The notes below the pieces were generated by a model. That model made no database searches, was not told the DNA's origin, and saw only the letters and a program-made list of their open reading frames with translations. The position numbers were made by a program, and so were the translations under genes. A stretch of DNA of 64,000 nucleotides from contig OX457034.1 of the NCBI GenBank assembly GCA_949752745.1, forward strand, positions 4,663,105-4,727,104. Direction: 5' to 3'. This DNA is from Protula sp. h YS-2021 (Eukaryota > Annelida > Polychaeta > Sabellida > Serpulidae). This document shows positions 35,699 through 49,080 of the stretch, piece by piece; position 1 is the first letter of the stretch, and every line of letters starts with the position of its first letter.

Positions 35699-38600
35699 GT
35701 TTGTCTGTTTGAAATATATCTATTTTAATTAATGTTCCTCAGTCTGTATATAATTAGATATATACAGGAGACCCTCGTTAATTCGTCCCCGGTTAATTCG
35801 TTTCCCCGCTTTATTCGTACTCATATTTAGGTCCCAATTTCTCTATTTCATAACAGTTTTCCCCCGGATAATTCGTTCACCCGGTTAATTCGTACCAAAT
35901 TCCACGGTCCCGCGTGGTACGAATTAACGAGGGGCTACTGTATTACGTTTATTATACTAGAGAGCTTTTACTACTTTGATCATTTTACGGCGTGGGTATA
36001 AACCGCGCAGTCTTAGGAGTATATCCGGTTGAAATAAATAAGTAGATTTTTCAAGAGGGTTGCAACTATAGCAAAAACACAACAATTTACTTACATAAAT
36101 AAGTGACTGGAGGGATTTCCCAGAAAGCATGCGACCAGCATCGTGCTTCGTGCCATTACTCACTTTACGCCGCGTGAGTCACTCGGTACCAGGAGTACCT
36201 GAGTAACTGGTAAATTTTATGATTGCAAATACTTTAGCTGGTTATAACACATCATAGTCAGATGTTTAATTTGGCTTTTCATCCTTTTTGTTTGATACTT
36301 TTTTGTACATTTTTCTTACATAATTTTTAGTCCCCCGCCGCCGCGGTACACACGGAGCGGGGGACTTATAAAACGCAGGTCTTTCTGTCCGTCCGTCAGT
36401 CTATCCCGCACCAGCCCCCACCCCCCCCCCCCCCCCACTTTTTGTACGCGCGATTACTCACTCACGTTTCACTGCAGGCTTTTGATTTTTTTGTGGGAAG
36501 TAACAACATATGTTGAGATTGTGCGACCTGGGGTTATTTTTGGATTTGACCAAAAAGTAACGAAACTGTGAAACTTCAAACTTGATCAATTTTGTTTGTT
36601 TGTTGGGGCACGATGCCCTCACTTTTGTACACGCAATTTCTCAGTTACCTTTGGCCGCAGGCTTTTGATTTTTTATGGGAAGTAATAACATATGTTGCCG
36701 TCGTGCAACCTTGGGTTACTTTTGAATTTGACTAAAAATTGACGAAACTGTGAAACTGAACATGACCAAATTTTTTTTGTGGAGGCACGATGCTTCCGCT
36801 TTTGTTCGCTGACCAAAATTCCGTCCACCACCCTCCTGCTTTTTTACGTGCGATTTTTCAGTAAGCCTTTGACGGAAGGAGTGTACATTCAGATATTTTT
36901 CGGCGGGGGAATATGATCAATTTCACTGATATACTTGTTTTTCTTAATATCACCATTTTTTTTTTTGCAAAGCACATTTTTTTTTCTCATTTGTTATAAG
37001 CTTTTTTTCTGCTTGCCTATTTTCTTATAATCATTAACCTTGATTGGGCCATATTGACAGTCGCTGTATTACTGTATGCATATTAAATTTCCATTTTTTT
37101 TCAGCATTCAGAATCAACAAACCTATTCTGTAGAAAAGGGTAATATTTATTTATAGAATTGAAACATGTATTTCGTAAACATGGACAGTATTTTATCATA
37201 CCGTAAAGTTTATTCCTTAATGAAATTGAACAGCCTCTTGCTATCATTTCAAATCACATGTCATTGAGGACCATCCATGAAGTGCGTACACACAAAGTTA
37301 AGAAGTTTAGACCTCCCCCCCCCCCTCCCAACCTCTTTGCGTTAAATTGCGACATCATCATGGACTTTAACATTAACTTTCGCACCGAGCGATCCCCTCC
37401 TTCCCCTGCGGTGCGCCGGAGTTTTTAAATAGCTGAAAATGATATATAATGATAAAATTTGATATACATTGTTTTTCCTCAATTTCCAGCGAAATGTGAA
37501 TTATCCTTTTGTAACATTTTTTTAAACTTCGTCCTGTTTTATCCTTTTTCTTGTTCTTTTTATGCCGCGCCTGACAAATGTCAGCGGGACATATAGTGTT
37601 TGACTTGTGCGTCCGTCCGTCTGTCTGTATGTACGTTACGCTTTAGGCACCAAGTTTTGTGGATAGCACTGTAGCTTAGCTATTTGGTCGGCAACTCTTT
37701 TGTTTTTGGGATATTGTTCCTAATGTATGGAAGTTGTGCAGGACGTCGTCCTTTTTTCCGACAAGGCGTTTATTCGGTCGGAATTGCGGTTGGAACTTAG
37801 GCAATTGTACTGTGGTTAGATGTTTTATTTACTAAATTTTGTGGATCGCACCTCGCTCTACATATTTGTTTGTTGATTTATTTGTTTATAGATTATTATT
37901 TCTAATATACTGAAGTTGTGCAGGACGTCGTCCGTTTGTCCGACGAGGTCGAAATTGGCCTTTGAACTTAGGTAATTTTACTGCAGTTAGGTGCTCGGTA
38001 CTAAGTGCGTGCTTGTTCATTCTTTCTTCAAGAAGAATCACATCCTTCAAACTAAGATTATGTCACTGACTATCCGCCAGGCGGGGCATTCGTGCTCCGA
38101 TCGGACACACCTCAAGTTTTTTTCTTGGTGACTCCATGGCAACACTGTGACTGTTTTCCATAGTTGTTAACCTTTTTTCTGGGAAAAGCTGGGACATGCA
38201 TCTACCGCAAAAATAAATAAATAAATCATTAATACATAAAAATATATAAATGAACAAATTTGTAAATTAAATAAGTTTTTGTCAGTAAGATTGTTTTTGT
38301 GATGTGACATTTTTCAGACTCATTCAGCTACTTTTTTGTTTATTTTTGTTTTACGGCGCGCTGCGAATAGGAAACATACTTCAGAGTTTACATGGCATGA
38401 ACTGCCTGAAATATATCAAACTCAATAAATGTATTACTCACAATAAATGTATTACACGCTATGAATGTATTACACCTAATAAATGCATTAAACATTATAA
38501 ACACTATAAACTCACTGGTGCGACCGTGTTGCTATAACCGGTAGTTATTGCCCGTCGTCCTAGCCGGGTGCTGGGGATATAGAAACGCCGTATAGGACCG

Positions 38601-41600
38601 TGAATTAGACTGAATATATTCCCCAGAACCCTGAATGAGTCTGAATAATTTCCAAACTACCCTGAATGAGTCTGAATATTTTCCATACGACCCTGAACGA
38701 GTCTGAATATTTTCCACATGAACCTGAATGAGTCTGAATGTTTTCCACACGACCCTGAATGAGTTTGAACATTTTTTACACGACCCTGAATGAGTCTGAA
38801 TATTTTCCACACGACCCTGAATGAGTTTGAATATTATTCGCAGGACCGTGAATTAGACTGAAAATATTCCACGGGACCCTGGATGAGTCTGAATAATTTC
38901 CGTACGACCATGAATGAGTCTAAATATTTTTCACACGACCCTGAATGAGACTGAATGTTTCCAAACGATCCTGAATGAGTCTAACTATTTTTCATACGAC
39001 CCTGAATAAGTCTGAATATTTTCGACACGAACCTGAATGAGTCTGAATATTTTCCAGACGACCCTGAATGAGTCTGAACATTTTCCACACGACCCTGAAT
39101 GAGTCTGAATATTTTCCACACGACCCTCAATGAGTTTGAATATTGTTCGCAGGACCGTGAATTAGACTGAAAATATTCCACAGGACCCTGAATGAGTCTG
39201 AATAATTTCCGTACGACCATGAATGAGTCTAAATATTTTCCACACGACCCTGAATGAGTGTGAATGTTTCCATACGACCCTGAATGAGTCTGAATGTTTT
39301 CCACACGAACCTGAATGAGTCTGAACATTTTTCACACGGCCGTGTTAGAATCCGTGCTAGAATCCGGAATATCCTCGTGAGGCTCAGTCTAATTAGTCCC
39401 CAACTGGGGAACTCGGAGGGGGCTATAGGATCGGCTTCCGTCTGTCCGTCCGTGTACAAAAGCTTGTGACTACCATATCTCAAGAAGTCCTGGGTGGATT
39501 TTAATCAAACTTGGTGTATGGCTTCTATAGTAAAGGTTCTCGATCTGCTTAGGTTTTAATGTCCTCGACTCCACCTTGAAGGTCACCATTGAACTTAGAA
39601 ATTTTGGGTATATAAACCAAGAAAATGTACCTTGTGAACACCATATCTGGGTGAATTTCAATCAAACTTTGTGTGTGGCTTCTATATTAAAGTTTCTCGA
39701 TCTGGATAGGTTTTGGTGACCTTGACTCCACTTTGAAGGTCACCATGGGACTAGAAATTTTAGCGATGTGGATAAAGAAAACGTACCTTGTGAATACCAT
39801 ATCTGAAGAAGTGCTGGTTGGATTTCAATGAAAAGTAGTGTGTGGCTTCTATATAAAAGGCTCTCGATTAAGATCTGTGATTAGGTTTTGGTGACTAAAA
39901 GGTTCTCGATTATGTGTTTAATACACCAAGGTATTGTGTCCCATTGCACAACTACCTAACTATAACAAGAAATATGATGTAACGGTATCTTTCAAAAAAC
40001 GCCTTGTGTTGCATGTAAAGTCGCTGTTGCAGACTTGCAACACCTGTGAATAAACAAACTTAAATAAGCTGTACATCTAATGAAAAAGATGTGGATAAAC
40101 ATAAATGTACGTGATGGAGAAGCTCGGTACCGTCAGATTTGCTGGACACGTCGATTATGTGTTAAATACACAAAAGTATAATGTTCCATTTCGACACACA
40201 CCTAAGTATAACAAGAACTGTGGTGGAAGAGAACGTTTTTAAAACTTCGTGTGTGTATATAAAGTCGCTGTTGTAGTCTTGCAACACCTAAGCTATACAT
40301 CTATTGAATAACGATGTGCATAAACAGAAATGTACGTAGTGGAGAAGCTGAGTCCTGTCACATTTGCTAGTTACGTTGGTTATGTGTTTAATAGACCCTT
40401 CCCTTATTCAGAGAAAGGAAAGTCATGCAGGTATACATTTTCTTCAGCACTTCTCGCCAGACAAAAAGCTCTTAAGTCTGCCATTAAAATAAGAAATTAC
40501 AAAAGTGTCTGATCACCAGTATCCCAAACGTTTGACCTAGATTTTGGAGTTATATATCCAGCGCCATGTAATGTCCAAATCCAGCCAAAATTAACTTTAC
40601 GATTTTACAGTTTTATTCAGATTTGCGTTTCGTAATTCCCGTCTCACCCACCTCACTTGTTACGTAAACTTTGTCAAATTACATTTCTGTTACTGGCTTA
40701 GTCTGTTATCCTGATCCATCGATTTCCAGTCCTGTTTGCTGGACATCATGGACACTGCAGGGCAGGAGGAGTTTTCCGGAATGCGGGATCACTACCTCCG
40801 ACTCGCGGATGGCCTCCTGTTGGTTTATGACGTCACGCGTCCGGATACCCTGCAGGAAGCGGAACAGATATTTACCTGGTCGCTACGGACCAACAACACT
40901 GCTCACATACCAGCAGTAAGTATTCAATATTTTTTGACATCACGCTGTTTCAAGATTACTTTTTAGCAGATGTGATTGTTTTAGTCACAATTACAACATA
41001 TTGACAGCAGTGAAAAGGAGGACCTGTTGGTCAACAGTTTCCTAAAGTTTTAAATTTCAGTAGGTTATTCAATACTGAACTACCGACATTTTAATAAACA
41101 ACCAAATGTAAGTGCAGTTTCCTATCTTCTTCTTTTCCTTTCGCCAAAAGATAAGAATTTACATTATTCAACTTATTTGCGCCTTTGGTATAAGAAAAAT
41201 TAAGTATTATTTATTTTTGTGACATTTTACGTATCGGTAGTCTATTCCGAATTAATAGCCTACCAAAAAATATCTGGTTTCTTGTTTGCTTCAGAATTCT
41301 TTTTTAAGTAATACTGTGTTCTATCTATGTATTCTTATGTGGCCAATGTATACAGAAACCAAGGATGTGATCAACCAGAAGTTCAGGACCTAAAGTTATG
41401 GTCAGTCGAAAGTGCAGAACCCAAACATTTGGTCATCCGGAAGTGCAGAACTCAAACATATGCCAAAGATATAATCAGCCAGAAGTTAAGAACCCAAACA
41501 TGTGATCAACCGAAATGCCAGAACCTAACATGTGATCAACCGGAAGTCCAAAACCCAAACATGGGATCAACCGGAAGTTCAGAACCCAAACATGTGCTCA

Positions 41601-44600
41601 GCCGAAAGTCCAGAACCCAACCATGTGATCAACCGGTAGTCCAGAACCCAAACGTAGAGCCATGATATCCGACGAGAGTTGTAGGCAATGATTTCGTTGT
41701 TTAAGCACAATGTATGACATTTCTTTCGTGGAACTGTTGCAAAGACTTTGTTGTGAATACGATAGACAGTAACTTTTTGTTTCAGATTTTATGTGCCAAC
41801 AAGGTCGACCTTTCCTCAGACGAACACAAGATCAGCCGGGCTGAGGGGATCAAGGTTGCCCAGCGCATTTCTGCTGGATTTATCGAAACATCTGCGAAGA
41901 CCGGACAGAATGTGAACGAGGCGTTCACGGAGCTGGTCAGACTCATACCCAGAACCGGCGTAGATTACAAGGTAGTCTTCGTCAGTGTGCGGAATCAATG
42001 TTCCGTATCGTCTCGGAATGTTCCGTATCATAACATACTGTTCCGTATCGTCCCGGAATGGTCCTGTCGTCCGAGGATGTTCCATATCATCCTGGAATGT
42101 TCCTTTCATACCGGAATGTTCCGTAGCGTCCTGGAGCGTTCCATTTCATACCGAAGTTACTCTGCAGTTTTGTTTCTTCGTGTTTTTCTGCATGCGTTAA
42201 AAAATATATCGGAGATATCTGCTTCATTTCTATGGTGGGGAGAAAGAACATAGAAAAAGATGTATCATAACTTTTTACAAGTACTTAAAGAAGTACATGT
42301 ATAGGCAAAATCGCGATTAGTCGGTGAATAAGCACTGAAATCACTGATTTCGGTGCCATCGTTGGTGTTCCCTGATCCAGTGTAATCTGTCGCATTTGTG
42401 CCTGTCTGTCAGATCTAGCTATACGCGTGCCATACGTGACCATAATCCGTGTTCGTGAAGACTGAAACAACAAAATGGACCCTAATTTTGAAAATTCAGT
42501 GCATTCCGAGACATGAAAACATTATTTTTGTGAAAATACTTTTTAAAGTCAAAGACGATTCTGAAACAAATTTTCGTTTTATTCTTTAAAGCAGAAACTT
42601 TTTAAAAATTTAGGATGATTGCTTTTTTCATTCATTTGTAAAGTTAACACATGCCCACCTTCAATTCGACGATTTCTACTGGCAGATGTTCTAATGATCG
42701 CATCTTCTCTGACTGAGTGACTCGTGATGTTCCGGTCCGTGGTAAAGTTTTCACATCATTTGTCGCCCTAAACTTCGCATAAATCTTTGAAACAACAGAT
42801 TGCAATATGTTAAATCGTTGGGCAACATCTCTTTGTTTTGCACGTTTGAGCACGTTCCAGAACTGACCTTTCGCGATTTGGATTCATAATTTTAGTAGTA
42901 AACCTTTCACTTTGTGAAAAACAATAGTTAAAAATAGTGAGGGCATAATAGGGCACGATAGGATTTCATTAACAAAGGAGACAAATGGCGTGTAAAAATT
43001 AAAGTGTTTACAAAATCGCCATGCATGTTCATTGAAACAAAGATTTCTTTTTGCCCCCCCCCCCCTTATGTTTAGGAAGGTGTTAAAAAATTTGTTTCAC
43101 AACCGAATTCATGATCCTCCGTGGAACGGAGGGATATAGTTTTGAGCTTTTCGGTCCGTCCGTCCGTCCGTCCGTCTGCCCAACTGTCACGCTTCAGTCT
43201 CAAGCGCCTACAGGCCAGATTAATAGATGAATTCATTTCAAATTTTGTACACGGCTTCTCTGGACCCTTTCGCAGTTGAGTGACCAACAATTTTGAGGAT
43301 GGAACTTAAATTGACAAAATGGCGGATTTTTCAAAATCGGCGCTGTGCTTAGCGTACCCACGGCAGTCTCACGCGCCTACTTCTGAATTGATTAATTCGT
43401 TTAAATGTTAGATACTACGTCTACTTATCCTTCCACTTTTAAATTTTGCGTAGTCAACACGCAACAGCTTTACACACTCAATATCGCCCATCGGGGGATA
43501 GACGTACTCCTCGAGATGTAGTCATGTTGTTTAATTTTTCAACTAGTCGGGGAAACATGAAACTTCACCCGCTGCGACGGAAAAAATGTGCGACAATTTC
43601 TACCCACTTAAATCCCCCTCCCCCCAAATACTCCAGACTTATGCAATGCACTGTATATGTATATATATATATAGTCTGTGTGTGCATCGGAATTTAGTTT
43701 CGTGATTTGAGTACAGGTGGATCCAAGGCGGTTCAGGGATTACAGCCTGTCGCCTCCAAAATTCGAAAATAATAAATATATGTTTTCACAAAAAAGTTTG
43801 ACTGGAAAACTCGCTATTTCTAGTACACAGAGTTTTTTTTTTACTTCGTTGAGTCATAACGAGTGGGTTGTTATTATCTTCAGGCCCGGGATTCACCAAC
43901 GCATACTTAACCTTAACTTACCCTTAAACTAGAAAATTTCCTTAGGGTCCCCTTAGATTTCTTTAAGTTAAGAAAATCCTTATTCACCAAAATCACTTAA
44001 CTTAAAATTTCCCTTGGGAGACCCTTAAACTTAAAAAAAGTTAAGGGACGCACACACCGCCCTTAAGGTTTAAGAAGATAGGAATGTATTTTTAAATTAT
44101 TGTTTTTAGAGTGTCAAACGCTCTTACCGAACGCATTAGCGACCACAAACCCTTTGATATGCCTGACCGTGATGAATCTGGTGGAATTATGAGGGATTTC
44201 TTTACAGAATTCCAACTTACTGGTGTGATTGGGCTTATTGACGGTACGCACATAGGAGTACGAAGGCCGAAAGAGTTCGAGTATTCGTACTTTAAAGGAA
44301 GAACTATTATTCCCTAAACATACAAATGGTGGCCGACAGCAAAAACTTAATATGGATTGTGGTTGCCAGGTACAACTTTTTTACCAGCCGGTAGAAATTT
44401 TCAACCAACCGTTCAGGGCATATTTACTAATGCAGAATAGCATATATCACTCCGCCATTGATAAAGAAAAAGTTGTAGTACTATGAGGTGCCCCGCTCCC
44501 TAGCTCCAAGCCAGCTCTTCATTAATGGTGCAGTGTTTTGCCCCTCTATTTTTTAGTTTGTCCTGCCTTTAATATTAAAAGTTGGGATAATTTCACAGTC

Positions 44601-47600
44601 AGTATTCATTTTGTTTGTTAGCAGACGACAGCATATGACTCAGGAATTCTCTAGTGAAGGGCAAGTTTTCAAAAAAGAACGTCTCGAAAATCAATTTTTA
44701 GACGATTCACTAAGTGATCCCTAAGTGATTCCTAAGGTGTAATGGTGAATAAGATTTTTCACTTAGCCTTAACTTAAGAAAGTTAAGGGACCGCTAAGTT
44801 AAGTTTAGGTTAAGTTAAGGGAAGTTTGGTGAATCCCAGGCCAGGTCTTTGTCTTTTGTAGCGGCTGTGAGGGCATGTCCGCCATCACGGTCACTCGTTG
44901 TTGTCTGCAAGTCATTGTCCTGGGTAGCGGCGTTGTGGACAAGTCCGCCGTCATGATCGCTTGTTGTTATCTGCAGGTCACTGTCCTAGGTAATGGCGGT
45001 GTCGGCTAGTTCGCGATCACGGTCGCTTGTTGTTTTGTGCAGGTCACTGTCCTAGATAGAGGCGGTGTGGGCTAGTCCGCCGTTATGGTCGCCTGTTGTT
45101 ATGTACAGGTCACTGTCCTAGGTAGAGGCGGTGTGGGCTAGTCCGCCGTTATGGTCGCCTGTTGTTATGTACAGGTCACTGTCCTAGGTAGAGGCGGTGT
45201 GGGCTAGTCCGCCGTTATGGTCGCCTGTTGTTATGTACAGGTCACTGTCCTAGGTAGAGGCGGTGTGGGCTAGTCCGCCGTTATGGTCGCCTGTTGTTAT
45301 GTACAGGTCACTGTCCTAGGTAGAGGCGGTGTGGGCTAGTCCGCCGTTATGATCGCTTGTTGTTATCTGTAGGTCATTGTCCTGGGTAGTGGTGGTGTGG
45401 GCAAATGCTCCGTCATGATTGCTTGTTGTTATCTGTAGGTCATTGTCCTGGGTAGTGGTGGTGTGGGCAAGTCCTCCGTCACGGTCGCTTGTTGTTATCT
45501 GTAGGTCATTGTCCTGGGTAGTGGCGGTGTGGGCAAATCCTCCGTCACGATCCGCTTCACGCAGGACACGTTTGTGGAACAGTACGATCCGACTATCGAG
45601 GACTCGTACAGGAAGATGATTACCGTGGCAGGGCTGAAAAACACGGGAAAGGACAGTCAGCGAACTGGAGCTCGTCCGGCCAGCGCTAAAGGTGTTTCGT
45701 CATTTTCACGGCTCATTCTTCATTGTGTAGTGCGCTTGGGAGTCTGGCCAGGCGCATTGCAGCTATGCATCTCTACCCCTCCCCCCATTCCGGCCCCCTC
45801 TCTCTGCTTGGCGGTCTGGCCGGTCGCATTGCAGCTATACATCTCCACCCCTCCCCCCATCCCCGCCCCCTCTCTCTGCTTATCGGTCTGGCCAGGCGCC
45901 TACAGCTATGCATCTCCACCCCTATCCCCGCCCCCTCTCTCTGCTTGGCGGTCTGGCCAAGCGCATTGCAGCTATGCATCTCCACCCCCCATCCCCGCCC
46001 CCTCTCTCTGCTTATCGGTCTGGCCAGGCGCATTGCAGCTATGCATCCCCACCCCCATCCCCGCCCCCCCCCACTCTCTCTCTTTGGCGGTCTGGCCAGG
46101 CGCATTGCAGCTATGCATCTCCACCACCTCCCCGCCTCTCTCTGCCCAAGCCAATAACTGAACAAAACTTAAATAAATAAGCAAATATTTAAAAATAAAA
46201 GCCCTTCCACTCTTTGGCGCTACCGTTTTTCCTTTTAGACAACCTTTCAACACGCACGCTAAGGGAATTATTGAACACGACTAAAACATTTACAGAATCA
46301 GACAGCAAAGCCAAGTTGTCAACGCTTTCCAAAATAAAAAGAGCGCTCAGCTTCAAGAAAAAGAGCAGTTCAAGACCACAGAGTGGGGCACCCCTGGAGC
46401 CGGGCACTTCCGGTTCCAAGCAGCTTCGTCCATCAGTCAAAACCAGAACAACAAAAGTACGTAAACAATAACAAATAAAAAATTAATTAATTAATTAATT
46501 TTAAAAGAATGAATTGATGTGAAGTGTGTAATGTAAGGTCTCTTGAACTATAGGCTGTTGTGTGCAAAATTTTGTTGTTATTGTAAAAGTCTTTGCGAAA
46601 AGCATTAACAGAGTGATGTACCGGGGGTTGGTCTGCAATATTTTGTTTTCCCTTTTTAGGTTGAATGGCAAAAACCAACTGGGAATGTTTTTCTGATTAC
46701 CCTTGGAAATCTTGAGCAAGAAAAAACCGCTAATGACTGGTGAACCAATCAAATGTGGGGAATGTGGGTCAGTGCTTGCCCTGGTAAGTGACCCCTGCAG
46801 TTCGACCGCCGAGTCAACCAATCCAGTCAGTTATGAGGATGGATTTGCGAAGTGGACATGGTAACTATGATTTCTTGGATCCAGCATTTATTTTAAACTT
46901 TGAGGCCAGTCTCGGTCCCCGCGGAGTGCTAATCTCGACAAAAGGAAGAGGGGGGGGGGGGTAATTTTCATTCAGTGTTCCCACAAAAACAGGGGTTCTT
47001 TTGCTTAAAAGGGGGGAAATTTTTTTGTAAATTCCGCGCTTCGCGTTTAGGGATCGTTTTAAAAAGCCATGGACACGCATGATATAGTAACTAGTTGGTG
47101 CATGACGGACTTCTCCCCCAACCCCCCCCCCCCCCCCGCCATTCCCGCCCATCCCCGCCCCGCCCCAGAAATTTAAGTAAGATAGGCGCATTGTCGCAGG
47201 ACATCGAAGTAAAAAAATATATGAAACTAATATTGAAATAACTTTCATAAAAAAATAATAATGCAAAAGTATTGGTTTAAATGAGTTTAAACTGCATTTT
47301 GTCTGTTTCGAAACATTATTTACTATTGTAGAAACAAAAAATTAGTTCCTTAGCACGTGTGAATAATCGTATTTCTCTGTGCTTTCTTTTTATCAGTGAA
47401 TTTTGCGGTAAAACGAACCAAGTTGAGGCTGAAAAGCAGAGTGAGTTTGAGGCGAGGTTACCGTCCCTGCCTGTGGTGGAATACATGCTGGAGCCGCCCC
47501 AGTTCCGGCAGGAGCAGAGCGCCCAGGGCATGGTTGTCTACTGTATCGATGTCAGCAGCTCAATGAGTGACAGCCATAACGTGCCCACCTCGCTGGGTAG

Positions 47601-49005
47601 GTGACGTCACGACTCACAAAATCAAAGCTGCAAAAAGAATCACGTGGTTTAGTTGGAGCGTTACAAGAGCACTTTCCCCGCCAGAATTCGTTTATCTATT
47701 GATTGATCTGTCTATCTATTTATTTTTATTGTTATAAAAATTATCATTACCGATATTATTACTATTATTATGATAATTATTATTATTATTAGACCCCAAC
47801 CGGGCGAGCCGCCCCGGGGGGGGGGGGGTCTATAGGACTGCCCTATGTCCGTCCGTCCGTCCGTGTGTCACACTTTGGATGCTGTTTTGTTTCCGCGCAA
47901 GTTCTCCGAAACTGTTTACCCTAGACATATGTAACCTTGCACATTGAAAATATGTATATTGAAGTTGTGCAACGTCGTGTTATTTTTCAAATAGGTAAAA
48001 AATTGCCAAATTGGCGACTTGTCAAAAATTGCAAATTTTTTAGATAACTGTAATGTAAGATTAGCTAGTTTCCACCGGAGTTATCCGAAACTATTTACCC
48101 TAGGCATACGCAAACCTTGCACAGTGAATATATATATTGAAGTTGTTCAATGTCGTATTATTTTTAAAATCGGCGGAAAATTGTCAAAATGGCGAAAAAT
48201 TCTGACTTTTTGAGATAACTGCGATGTAAGACGTGGGTGCTTTCCACGCGAGTTCTCTGAAACTATTTATCCTAGCTATATGCAACCTTGCACAGTGAAA
48301 ATATATATATTGAAGCTGTGCAACGTCATTTTATTTTTCAATCAGTCAAAAATTGCCAAGATTGTGACCTGCCAAAAATGTTGTTTTTGAGATAACTGTG
48401 GTGTAACACAGGCAGAACCTGTCGGGAATATATACGATCGACCGCGTGTCGGTCTGTTGGTCGGTCGGTCCGTCGGTCTGTCATCAAGAGTTTGTTAATA
48501 CGATAACTTAAAAACTCCTGCAAGGATTTTCATGAAACTTGGCATGTATTGTAAATGGGCCAGGTTCGTCCAAGGAAAATGGACCAGCTGGACTTAGAAA
48601 GTTGAGCTCTTCATTAACTATTGTTAACACGATATCTCAAGAACAACTGCAAGGATTTTAATTAAACTTGGTGTGTATATTCTGCGCGCACTACCAAGGA
48701 TCGGTATTGTCAATGGGTTAGGTTGGCTCAAGGAAAATGAGCCAAATGCACTTTGAAATTTACCAAAGCCTGGAAATTTTTCAGCATCGGAATGAGTTTG
48801 TTAACAAGATATCTCAAGAACAACTGCAAGGATTTTAATGAAACCTGGTATGAAGCTTCTATGGGAACAAACAGAGATGGGTATTGTAAATAGGCCAGGT
48901 TGAAAATTTCAGCTCTTGATTGACTATTGATGGCCGTGTTTAACTGATGGGGGGGGGGGGGGGGCGGGGCCTGTGGGGAATATGTGGGCCATGCACACTG
49001 TTCTA

Positions 49006-49080
<75 letters not shown>

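Noticed and set aside
42285..42473. Second piece of Tc1 transposase on the minus strand
   Set aside because: The frame has Arg-rich stretches but no motif I can match with confidence.
45505..45691. A second, ordinary Ras gene downstream of the first
   Set aside because: The P-loop exon has an acceptor in phase with exon 3 of the upstream gene, ends without a G3 exon after it, and leads in phase to the linker, zinc ribbon and VWA. A permuted single gene explains all exons; two broken genes do not.
46650..46783. Alternative exon starting at 46660 after the tract ccctttttag
   Set aside because: That frame meets a stop before the zinc-ribbon cysteines; the frame with CGECG needs the acceptor at 46720.
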